Below are positions 25,801 to 38,400 of a DNA stretch of 64,000 nucleotides, one piece after another. Made by a program: the position numbers and the translations under genes. Position 1 is the stretch's first letter. Every line of letters begins with the position of its first letter. Under the pieces are notes generated by a model. That model did no database searches and had not been told where the DNA came from. It worked only from the letters and a program-made list of their open reading frames with translations. This DNA is from Auanema rhodensis. Lineage: Eukaryota > Nematoda > Chromadorea > Rhabditida > Rhabditidae. The DNA lies in assembly GCA_964057225.1 (NCBI GenBank), contig OZ059897.1, positions 620,001-684,000 on the forward strand, in the 5' to 3' direction.

Positions 25801-28800
25801 AAAAGTAGATGTTTTTAGCTTCCTTTTTTCGAGGCAAAAACGATGGACAATGTTATTCAACGAAAAAATTAATTCTTCAGGGTGAAAATCGAGGATATAA
25901 GTGTCAACTTATATCAGTTGATATCTCGGTGCATTTTCAAGCTAGCGCAAATCTGATAGTACAGATCGACGCAGCTTAAAAATCCGCATCGAATGCACTA
26001 TACTACATTGAGAAACGCTTAATACAAAAATAAGTTATGATCGTTTGTAAAATGATGCATTAGTGTATGTTGAGTTTCCATGTACACTCAAAATTGCTTC
26101 CAAAAACATTTTGACAAAAATTTTTTCGAAAAATTTCAAAATAATTTAGCAAAAAGTAGATGTTTTTAGATTCTTTTTTTCAAGGCAAAAACGATGGACA
26201 ATGTAATTCAACGAAAAAATTAATTCTTCAGGGTGAAAATCGAGGATATAAGTGTGAACTTATATCAGTTGATATCTCGGTGCATTTTCAAGCTAGCGCA
26301 AATCTGATAGTACAGATCGACGCAGCTTAAAAATCCGCATCGAATGCACTATACTACATTGAGAAACGCTTAATACCAAAATTAGTTATGATCGTTTGAA
26401 AAATGATGCATTAGTGTATGTTGAGTTTCCATGTACACTCAAAATTGCTTCCAAAAACATTTTGACAAAAATTTTTTCGAAAAATTTCAAAATAATTTAG
26501 CGAAAAGTAGATGTTTTTAGATTCCTTTTTTCGAGGCAAAAACGATGGACAATGTTATTCAACGAAAAAATTAATTCTTCAGGGTGAAAATCGAGGATAT
26601 AAGTGTCAACTTATATCAGTTGATATCTCGGTGCATTTTCAAGCTAGCGCAAATCTGATAGTACAGATCGACGCAGCTTAAAAATCCGCATCGAATGCAC
26701 TATACTACATTGAGAAACGCTTAATACCAAAATTAGTTATGATCGTTTGAAAAATGATGCATTAGTGTATGTTGAGTTTCCATGTACACTCAAAATTGCT
26801 TCCAAAAACATTTTGACAAAAATTTTTTCGAAAAATTTCAAAATAATTTAGCGAAAAGTAGATGTTTTTAGCTTCCTTTTTTCGAGGCAAAAACGATGGA
26901 CAATGTTATTCAACGAAAAAATTAATTCTTCAGGGTGAAAATCGAGGATATAAGTGTCAACTTATATCAGTTGATATCTCGGTGCATTTTCAAGCTAGCG
27001 CAAATCTGATAGTACAGATCGACGCAGCTTAAAAATCCGCATCGAATGCACTATACTACATTGAGAAACGCTTAATACAAAAATAAGTTATGATCGTTTG
27101 TAAAATGATGCATTAGTGTATGTTGAGTTTCCATGTACACTCAAAATTGCTTCCAAAAACATTTTGACAAAAATTTTTTCGAAAAATTTCAAAATAATTT
27201 AGCAAAAAGTAGATGTTTTTAGATTCTTTTTTTCAAGGCAAAAACGATGGACAATGTAATTCAACGAAAAAATTAATTCTTCAGGGTGAAAATCGAGGAT
27301 ATAAGTGTGAACTTATATCAGTTGATATCTCGGTGCATTTTTAAGCTAGCGGAAATCTGATAACACAGATCGACGCAGCTTAAAAGTCCGCATCGAATGC
27401 ACTATACTACATTGAGAAACGCTTAATACCAAAATTAGTTATGATCGTTTGAAAAATGATGCATTAGTGTATGTTGAGTTTCCATGTACACTCAAAATTG
27501 CTTCCAAAAACATTTTGACAAAAATTTTTTCGAAAAATTTCAAAATAATTTAGCGAAAAGTAGATGTTTTTAGCTTCCTTTTTTCGAGGCAAAAACGATG
27601 GACAATGTTATTCAACGAAAAAATTAATTCTTCAGGGTGAAAATCGAGGATATAAGTGTCAACTTATATCAGTTGATATCTCGGTGCATTTTCAAGCTAG
27701 CGCAAATCTGATAGTACAGATCGACGCAGCTTAAAAATCCGCATCGAATGCACTATACTACATTGAGAAACGCTTAATACCAAAATTAGTTATGATCGTT
27801 TGAAAAATGATGCATTAGTGTATGTTGAGTTTCCATGTACACTCAAAATTGCTTCCAAAAACATTTTGACAAAAATTTTTTCGAAAAATTTCAAAATAAT
27901 TTAGCGAAAAGTAGATGTTTTTAGCTTCCTTTTTTCGAGGCAAAAACGATGGACAATGTTATTCAACGAAAAAATTAATTCTTCAGGGTGAAAATCGAGG
28001 ATATAAGTGTCAACTTATATCAGTTGATATCTCGGTGCATTTTCAAGCTAGCGCAAATCTGATAGTACAGATCGACGCAGCTTAAAAATCCGCATCGAAT
28101 GCACTATACTACATTGAGAAACGCTTAATACAAAAATAAGTTATGATCGTTTGTAAAATGATGCATTAGTGTATGTTGAGTTTCCATGTACACTCAAAAT
28201 TGCTTCCAAAAACATTTTGACAAAAATTTTTTCGAAAAATTTCAAAATAATTTAGCAAAAAGTAGATGTTTTTAGATTCTTTTTTTCAAGGCAAAAACGA
28301 TGGACAATGTAATTCAACGAAAAAATTAATTCTTCAGGGTGAAAATCGAGGATATAAGTGTGAACTTATATCAGTTGATATCTCGGTGCATTTTTAAGCT
28401 AGCGGAAATCTGATAACACAGATCGACGCAGCTTAAAAGTCCGCATCGAATGCACTATACTACATTGAGAAACGCTTAATACCAAAATTAGTTATGATCG
28501 TTTGAAAAATGATGCATTAGTGTATGTTGAGTTTCCATGTACACTCAAAATTGCTTCCAAAAACATTTTGACAAAAATTTTTTCGAAAAATTTCAAAATA
28601 ATTTAGCGAAAAGTAGATGTTTTTAGCTTCCTTTTTTCGAGGCAAAAACGATGGACAATGTTATTCAACGAAAAAATTAATTCTTCAGGGTGAAAATCGA
28701 GGATATAAGTGTCAACTTATATCAGTTGATATCTCGGTGCATTTTCAAGCTAGCGCAAATCTGATAGTACAGATCGACGCAGCTTAAAAATCCGCATCGA

Positions 28801-31800
28801 ATGCACTATACTACATTGAGAAACGCTTAATACAAAAATAAGTTATGATCGTTTGTAAAATGATGCATTAGTGTATGTTGAGTTTCCATGTACACTCAAA
28901 ATTGCTTCCAAAAACATTTTGACAAAAATTTTTTCGAAAAATTTCAAAATAATTTAGCAAAAAGTAGATGTTTTTAGATTCTTTTTTTCAAGGCAAAAAC
29001 GATGGACAATGTAATTCAACGAAAAAATTAATTCTTCAGGGTGAAAATCGAGGATATAAGTGTGAACTTATATCAGTTGATATCTCGGTGCATTTTTAAG
29101 CTAGCGGAAATCTGATAACACAGATCGACGCAGCTTAAAAGTCCGCATCGAATGCACTATACTACATTGAGAAACGCTTAATACAAAAATTAGTTATGAT
29201 CGTTTGAAAAATGATGCATTAGTGTATGTTGAGTTTCCATGTACACTCAAAATTGCTTCCAAAAACATTTTGACAAAAATTTTTTCGAAAAATTTCAAAA
29301 TAATTTAGCGAAAAGTAGATGTTTTTAGATTCCTTTTTTCGAGGCAAAAACGATGGACAATGTTATTCAACGAAAAAATTAATTCTTCAGGGTGAAAATC
29401 GAGGATATAAGTGTCAACTTATATCAGTTGATATCTCGGTGCATTTTCAAGCTAGCGCAAATCTGATAGTACAGATCGACGCAGCTTAAAAATCCGCATC
29501 GAATGCACTATACTACATTGAGAAACGCTTAATACCAAAATTAGTTATGATCGTTTGAAAAATGATGCATTAGTGTATGTTGAGTTTCCATGTACACTCA
29601 AAATTGCTTCCAAAAACATTTTGACAAAAATTTTTTCGAAAAATTTCAAAATAATTTAGCGAAAAGTAGATGTTTTTAGCTTCCTTTTTTCGAGGCAAAA
29701 ACGATGGACAATGTTATTCAACGAAAAAATTAATTCTTCAGGGTGAAAATCGAGGATATAAGTGTCAACTTATATCAGTTGATATCTCGGTGCATTTTCA
29801 AGCTAGCGCAAATCTGATAGTACAGATCGACGCAGCTTAAAAATCCGCATCGAATGCACTATACTACATTGAGAAACGCTAAATACAAAAATAAGTTATG
29901 ATCGTTTGAAAAATGATGCATTAGTGTATGTTGAGTTTCCATGTACACTCAAAATTGCTTCCAAAAACATTTTGACAAAAATTTTTTCGAAAAATTTCAA
30001 AATAATTTAGCGAAAAGTAGATGTTTTTAGCTTCCTTTTTTCGAGGCAAAAACGATGGACAATGTTATTCAACGAAAAAATTAATTCTTCAGGGTGAAAA
30101 TCGAGGATATAAGTGTCAACTTATATCAGTTGATATCTCGGTGCATTTTCAAGCTAGCGCAAATCTGATAGTACAGATCGACGCAGCTTAAAAATCCGCA
30201 TCGAATGCACTATACTACATTGAGAAACGCTTAATACAAAAATAAGTTATGATCGTTTGTAAAATGATGCATTAGTGTATGTTGAGTTTCCATGTACACT
30301 CAAAATTGCTTCCAAAAACATTTTGACAAAAATTTTTTCGAAAAATTTCAAAATAATTTAGCAAAAAGTAGATGTTTTTAGATTCTTTTTTTCAAGGCAA
30401 AAACGATGGACAATGTAATTCAACGAAAAAATTAATTCTTCAGGGTGAAAATCGAGGATATAAGTGTCAACTTATATCAGTTGATATCTCGGTGCATTTT
30501 CAAGCTAGCGCAAATCTGATAGTACAGATCGACGCAGCTTAAAAATCCGCATCGAATGCACTATACTACATTGAGAAACGCTTAATACCAAAATTAGTTA
30601 TGATCGTTTGAAAAATGATGCATTAGTGTATGTTGAGTTTCCATGTACACTCGAAATTGCTTCCAAAAACATTTTGACAAAAATTTTTTCGAAAAATTTC
30701 AAAATAATTTAGCGAAAAGTAGATGTTTTTAGCTTCCTTTTTTCGAGGCAAAAACGATGGACAATGTTATTCAACGAAAAAATTAATTCTTCAGGGTGAA
30801 AATCGAGGATATAAGTGTCAACTTATATCAGTTGATATCTCGGTGCATTTTCAAGCTAGCGCAAATCTGATAGTACAGATCGACGCAGCTTAAAAATCCG
30901 CATCGAATGCACTATACTACATTGAGAAACGCTTAATACAAAAATAAGTTATGATCGTTTGTAAAATGATGCATTAGTGTATGTTGAGTTTCCATGTACA
31001 CTCAAAATTGCTTCCAAAAACATTTTGACAAAAATTTTTTCGAAAAATTTCAAAATAATTTAGCAAAAAGTAGATGTTTTTAGATTCTTTTTTTCAAGGC
31101 AAAAACGATGGACAATGTAATTCAACGAAAAAATTAATTCTTCAGGGTGAAAATCGAGGATATAAGTGTGAACTTATATCAGTTGATATCTCGGTGCATT
31201 TTCAAGCTAGCGCAAATCTGATAGTACAGATCGACGCAGCTTAAAAATCCGCATCGAATGCACTATACTACATTGAGAAACGCTTAATACCAAAATTAGT
31301 TATGATCGTTTGAAAAATGATGCATTAGTGTATGTTGAGTTTCCATGTACACTCAAAATTGCTTCCAAAAACATTTTGACAAAAATTTTTTCGAAAAATT
31401 TCAAAATAATTTAGCGAAAAGTAGATGTTTTTAGATTCCTTTTTTCGAGGCAAAAACGATGGACAATGTTATTCAACGAAAAAATTAATTCTTCAGGGTG
31501 AAAATCGAGGATATAAGTGTCAACTTATATCAGTTGATATCTCGGTGCATTTTCAAGCTAGCGCAAATCTGATAGTACAGATCGACGCAGCTTAAAAATC
31601 CGCATCGAATGCACTATACTACATTGAGAAACGCTTAATACCAAAATTAGTTATGATCGTTTGAAAAATGATGCATTAGTGTATGTTGAGTTTCCATGTA
31701 CACTCAAAATTGCTTCCAAAAACATTTTGACAAAAATTTTTTCGAAAAATTTCAAAATAATTTAGCGAAAAGTAGATGTTTTTAGCTTCCTTTTTTCGAG

Positions 31801-32637
31801 GCAAAAACGATGGACAATGTTATTCAACGAAAAAATTAATTCTTCAGGGTGAAAATCGAGGATATAAGTGTCAACTTATATCAGTTGATATCTCGGTGCA
31901 TTTTCAAGCTAGCGCAAATCTGATAGTACAGATCGACGCAGCTTAAAAATCCGCATCGAATGCACTATACTACATTGAGAAACGCTTAATACAAAAATAA
32001 GTTATGATCGTTTGTAAAATGATGCATTAGTGTATGTTGAGTTTCCATGTACACTCAAAATTGCTTCCAAAAACATTTTGACAAAAATTTTTTCGAAAAA
32101 TTTCAAAATAATTTAGCAAAAAGTAGATGTTTTTAGATTCTTTTTTTCAAGGCAAAAACGATGGACAATGTAATTCAACGAAAAAATTAATTCTTCAGGG
32201 TGAAAATCGAGGATATAAGTGTGAACTTATATCAGTTGATATCTCGGTGCATTTTTAAGCTAGCGGAAATCTGATAACACAGATCGACGCAGCTTAAAAG
32301 TCCGCATCGAATGCACTATACTACATTGAGAAACGCTAAATACCAAAATTAGTTATGATCGTTTGAAAAATGATGCATTAGTGTATGTTGAGTTTCCATG
32401 TACACTCAAAATTGCTTCCAAAAACATTTTGACAAAAATTTTTTCGAAAAATTTCAAAATAATTTAGCGAAAAGTAGATGTTTTTAGATTCCTTTTTTCG
32501 AGGCAAAAACGATGGACAATGTTATTCAACGAAAAAATTAATTCTTCAGGGTGAAAATCGAGGATATAAGTGTCAACTTATATCAGTTGATATCTCGGTG
32601 CATTTTCAAGCTAGCGCAAATCTGATAGTACAGATCG
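22810..32637. repeat. 4914-bp 14-mer HOR, two copies (22810-27723, 27724-32637)
   Basis: The m80 T monomers fall at spacings 702, 1404, 702, 1053, 1053 and then repeat that order. The private cgctaaatac is at 24965 and 29879, exactly 4914 apart. Match is best between 24565-27372 and 29479-32286. In the first part copy two has tttttaagc with gcgg and agtcc where copy one has tttcaagc. Nested inside is a 2106-bp 6-mer: 23161-24915 matches 25267-27021. Further single changes are ctcgaaattg at 30651 and cgctaaatacc at 32336. Confidence 0.85.
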
Positions 32638-35445
32638 ACGCAGCTTAAAAATCCGCATCGAATGCACTATACTACATTGAGAAACGCTTAATACCAAAAT
32701 TAGTTATGATCGTTTGAAAAATGATGCATTAGTGTATGTTGAGTTTCCATGTACACTCAAAATTGCTTCCAAAAACATTTTGACAAAAATTTTTTCGAAA
32801 AATTTCAAAATAATTTAGCGAAAAGTAGATGTTTTTAGCTTCCTTTTTTCGAGGCAAAAACGATGGACAATGTTATTCAACGAAAAAATTAATTCTTCAG
32901 GGTGAAAATCGAGGATATAAGTGTCAACTTATATCAGTTGATATCTCGGTGCATTTTCAAGCTAGCGCAAATCTGATAGTACAGATCGACGCAGCTTAAA
33001 AATCCGCATCGAATGCACTATACTACATTGAGAAACGCTTAATACAAAAATAAGTTATGATCGTTTGTAAAATGATGCATTAGTGTATGTTGAGTTTCCA
33101 TGTACACTCAAAATTGCTTCCAAAAACATTTTGACAAAAATTTTTTCGAAAAATTTCAAAATAATTTAGCAAAAAGTAGATGTTTTTAGATTCTTTTTTT
33201 CAAGGCAAAAACGATGGACAATGTAATTCAACGAAAAAATTAATTCTTCAGGGTGAAAATCGAGGATATAAGTGTGAACTTATATCAGTTGATATCTCGG
33301 TGCATTTTTAAGCTAGCGGAAATCTGATAACACAGATCGACGCAGCTTAAAAGTCCGCATCGAATGCACTATACTACATTGAGAAACGCTTAATACCAAA
33401 ATTAGTTATGATCGTTTGAAAAATGATGCATTAGTGTATGTTGAGTTTCCATGTACACTCAAAATTGCTTCCAAAAACATTTTGACAAAAATTTTTTCGA
33501 AAAATTTCAAAATAATTTAGCGAAAAGTAGATGTTTTTAGCTTCCTTTTTTCGAGGCAAAAACGATGGACAATGTTATTCAACGAAAAAATTAATTCTTC
33601 AGAGTGAAAATCGAGGATATAAGTGTCAACTTATATCAGTTGATATCTCGGTGCATTTTCAAGCTAGCGCAAATCTGATAGTACAGATCGACGCAGCTTA
33701 AAAATCCGCATCGAATGCACTATACTACATTGAGAAACGCTTAATACAAAAATAAGTTATGATCGTTTGTAAAATGATGCATTAGTGTATGTTGAGTTTC
33801 CATGTACACTCAAAATTGCTTCCAAAAACATTTTGACAAAAATTTTTTCGAAAAATTTCAAAATAATTTAGCAAAAAGTAGATGTTTTTAGATTCTTTTT
33901 TTCAAGGCAAAAACGATGGACAATGTAATTCAACGAAAAAATTAATTCTTCAGGGTGAAAATCGAGGATATAAGTGTGAACTTATATCAGTTGATATCTC
34001 GGTGCATTTTTCAGCTAGCGCAAATCTGATAACACAGATCGACGCAGCTTAAAAATCCGCATCGAATGCACTATACTACATTGAGAAACGCTTAATACCA
34101 AAATTAGTTATGATCGTTTGAAAAATGATGCATTAGTGTATGTTGAGTTTCCATGTACACTCAAAATTGCTTCCAAAAACATTTTGACAAAAATTTTTTC
34201 GAAAAATTTCAAAATAATTTAGCGAAAAGTAGATGTTTTTAGCTTCCTTTTTTCGAGGCAAAAACGATGGACAATGTTATTCAACGAAAAAATTAATTCT
34301 TCAGGGTGAAAATCGAGGATATAAGTGTCAACTTATATCAGTTGATATCTCGGTGCATTTTCAAGCTAGCGCAAATCTGATAGTACAGATCGACGCAGCT
34401 TAAAAATCCGCATCGAATGCACTATACTACATTGAGAAACGCTTAATACAAAAATAAGTTATGATCGTTTGTAAAATGATGCATTAGTGTATGTTGAGTT
34501 TCCATGTACACTCAAAATTGCTTCCAAAAACATTTTGACAAAAATTTTTTCGAAAAATTTCAAAATAATTTAGCAAAAAGTAGATGTTTTTAGATTCTTT
34601 TTTTCAAGGCAAAAACGATGGACAATGTAATTCAACGAAAAAATTAATTCTTCAGGGTGAAAATCGAGGATATAAGTGTGAACTTATATCAGTTGATATC
34701 TCGGTGCATTTTTAAGCTAGCGGAAATCTGATAACACAGATCGACGCAGCTTAAAAGTCCGCATCGAATGCACTATACTACATTGAGAAACGCTTAATAC
34801 CAAAATTAGTTATGATCGTTTGAAAAATGATGCATTAGTGTATGTTGAGTTTCCATGTACACTCAAAATTGCTTCCAAAAACATTTTGACAAAAATTTTT
34901 TCGAAAAATTTCAAAATAATTTAGCGAAAAGTAGATGTTTTTAGCTTCCTTTTTTCGAGGCAAAAACGATGGACAATGTAATTCAACGAAAAAATTAATT
35001 CTTCAGGGTGAAAATCGAGGATATAAGTGTGAACTTATATCAGTTGATATCTCGGTGCATTTTTAAGCTAGCGGAAATCTGATAACACAGATCGACGCAG
35101 CTTAAAAGTCCGCATCGAATGCACTATACTACATTGAGAAACGCTTAATACCAAAATTAGTTATGATCGTTTGAAAAATGATGCATTAGTGTATGTTGAG
35201 TTTCCATGTACACTCAAAATTGCTTCCAAAAACATTTTGACAAAAATTTTTTCGAAAAATTTCAAAATAATTTAGCGAAAAGTAGATGTTTTTAGCTTCC
35301 TTTTTTCGAGGCAAAAACGATGGACAATGTAATTCAACGAAAAAATTAATTCTTCAGGGTGAAAATCGAGGATATAAGTGTCAACTTATATCAGTTGATA
35401 TCTCGGTGCATTTTCAAGCTAGCGGAAATCTGATAACACAGATCG
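32638..35445. repeat. Gamma segment between the 14-mer and 11-mer HORs
   Basis: Eight monomers begin as a third, incomplete copy of the 14-mer (32638-33690) and then change pattern. 34744 and 35095 are near-duplicates that combine agcttcc with tgtaattc. The end of 35095 is hybrid: tttcaagc followed by gcggaaat and gataacac (about 35411-35440). A private change, cagagtg, is at 33601. Confidence 0.75.
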
Positions 35446-38400
35446 ACGCAGCTTAAAAGTCCGCATCGAATGCACTATACTACATTGAGAAACGCTTAAT
35501 ACAAAAATTAGTTATGATCGTTTGAAAAATGATGCATTAGTGTATGTTGAGTTTCCATGTACACTCAAAATTGCTTCCAAAAACATTTTGACAAAAATTT
35601 TTTCGAAAAATTTCAAAATAATTTAGCGAAAAGTAGATGTTTTTAGATTCCTTTTTTCGAGGCAAAAACGATGGACAATGTTATTCAACGAAAAAATTAA
35701 TTCTTCAGGGTGAAAATCGAGGATATAAGTGTCAACTTATATCAGTTGATATCTCGGTGCATTTTCAAGCTAGCGCAAATCTGATACTACAGATCGACGC
35801 AGCTTAAAAATCCGCATCGAATGCACTATACTACATTGAGAAACGCTTAATACCAAAATTAGTTATGATCGTTTGAAAAATGATGCATTAGTGTATGTTG
35901 AGTTTCCATGTACACTCAAAATTGCTTCCAAAAACATTTTGACAAAAATTTTTTCGAAAAATTTCAAAATAATTTAGCGAAAAGTAGATGTTTTTAGCTT
36001 CCTTTTTTCGAGGCAAAAACGATGGACAATGTTATTCAACGAAAAAATTAATTCTTCAGGGTGAAAATCGAGGATATAAGTGTCAACTTATATCAGTTGA
36101 TATCTCGGTGCATTTTCAAGCTAGCGCAAATCTGATAGTACAGATCGACGCAGCTTAAAAATCCGCATCGAATGCACTATACTACATTGAGAAACGCTTA
36201 ATACAAAAATAAGTTATGATCGTTTGTAAAATGATGCATTAGTGTATGTTGAGTTTCCATGTACACTCAAAATTGCTTCCAAAAACATTTTGACAAAAAT
36301 TTTTTCGAAAAATTTCAAAATAATTTAGCAAAAAGTAGATGTTTTTAGATTCTTTTTTTCAAGGCAAAAACGATGGACAATGTAATTCAACGAAAAAATT
36401 AATTCTTCAGGGTGAAAATCGAGGATATAAGTGTGAACTTATATCAGTTGATATCTCGGTGCATTTTTAAGCTAGCGGAAATCTGATAACACAGATCGAC
36501 GCAGCTTAAAAGTCCGCATCGAATGCACTATACTACATTGAGAAACGCTTAATACCAAAATTAGTTATGATCGTTTGAAAAATGATGCATTAGTGTATGT
36601 TGAGTTTCCATGTACACTCAAAATTGCTTCCAAAAACATTTTGACAAAAATTTTTTCGAAAAATTTCAAAATAATTTAGCGAAAAGTAGATGTTTTTAGC
36701 TTCCTTTTTTCGAGGCAAAAACGATGGACAATGTTATTCAACGAAAAAATTAATTCTTCAGGGTGAAAATCGAGGATATAAGTGTCAACTTATATCAGTT
36801 GATATCTCGGTGCATTTTCAAGCTAGCGCAAATCTGATAGTACAGATCGACGCAGCTTAAAAATTCGCATCGAATGCACTATACTACATTGAGAAACGCT
36901 TAATACAAAAATAAGTTATGATCGTTTGTAAAATGATGCATTAGTGTATGTTGAGTTTCCATGTACACTCAAAATTGCTTCCAAAAACATTTTGACAAAA
37001 ATTTTTTCGAAAAATTTCAAAATAATTTAGCAAAAAGTAGATGTTTTTAGATTCTTTTTTTCAAGGCAAAAACGATGGACAATGTAATTCAACGAAAAAA
37101 TTAATTCTTCAGGGTGAAAATCGAGGATATAAGTGTGAACTTATATCAGTTGATATCTCGGTGCATTTTTAAGCTAGCGGAAATCTGATAACACAGATCG
37201 ACGCAGCTTAAAAGTCCGCATCGAATGCACTATACTACATTGAGAAACGCTTAATACCAAAATTAGTTATGATCGTTTGAAAAATGATGCATTAGTGTAT
37301 GTTGAGTTTCCATGTACACTCAAAATTGCTTCCAAAAACATTTTGACAAAAATTTTTTCGAAAAATTTCAAAATAATTTAGCGAAAAGTAGATGTTTTTA
37401 GCTTCCTTTTTTCGAGGCAAAAACGATGGACAATGTTATTCAACGAAAAAATTAATTCTTCAGGGTGAAAATCGAGGATATAAGTGTCAACTTATATCAG
37501 TTGATATCTCGGTGCATTTTCAAGCTAGCGCAAATCTGATAGTACAGATCGACGCAGCTTAAAAATCCGCATCGAATGCACTATACTACATTGAGAAACG
37601 CTTAATACAAAAATAAGTTATGATCGTTTGTAAAATGATGCATTAGTGTATGTTGAGTTTCCATGTACACTCAAAATTGCTTCCAAAAACATTTTGACAA
37701 AAATTTTTTCGAAAAATTTCAAAATAATTTAGCGAAAAGTAGATGTTTTTAGATTCCTTTTTTCGAGGCAAAAACGATGGACAATGTTATTCAACGAAAA
37801 AATTAATTCTTCAGGGTGAAAATCGAGGATATAAGTGTGAACTTATATCAGTTGATATCTCGGTGCATTTTTCAGCTAGCGCAAATCTGATAACACAGAT
37901 CGACGCAGCTTAAAAATCCGCATCGAATGCACTATACTACATTGAGAAACGCTTAATACAAAAATTAGTTATGATCGTTTGAAAAATGATGCATTAGTGT
38001 ATGTTGAGTTTCCATGTACACTCAAAATTGCTTCCAAAAACATTTTGACAAAAATTTTTTCGAAAAATTTCAAAATAATTTAGCGAAAAGTAGATGTTTT
38101 TAGCTTCCTTTTTTCGAGGCAAAAACGATGGACAATGTAATTCAACGAAAAAATTAATTCTTCAGGGTGAAAATCGAGGATATAAGTGTGAACTTATATC
38201 AGTTGATATCTCGGTGCATTTTTAAGCTAGCGGAAATCTGATAACACAGATCGACGCAGCTTAAAAGTCCGCATCGAATGCACTATACTACATTGAGAAA
38301 CGCTTAATACCAAAATTAGTTATGATCGTTTGAAAAATGATGCATTAGTGTATGTTGAGTTTCCATGTACACTCAAAATTGCTTCCAAAAACATTTTGAC

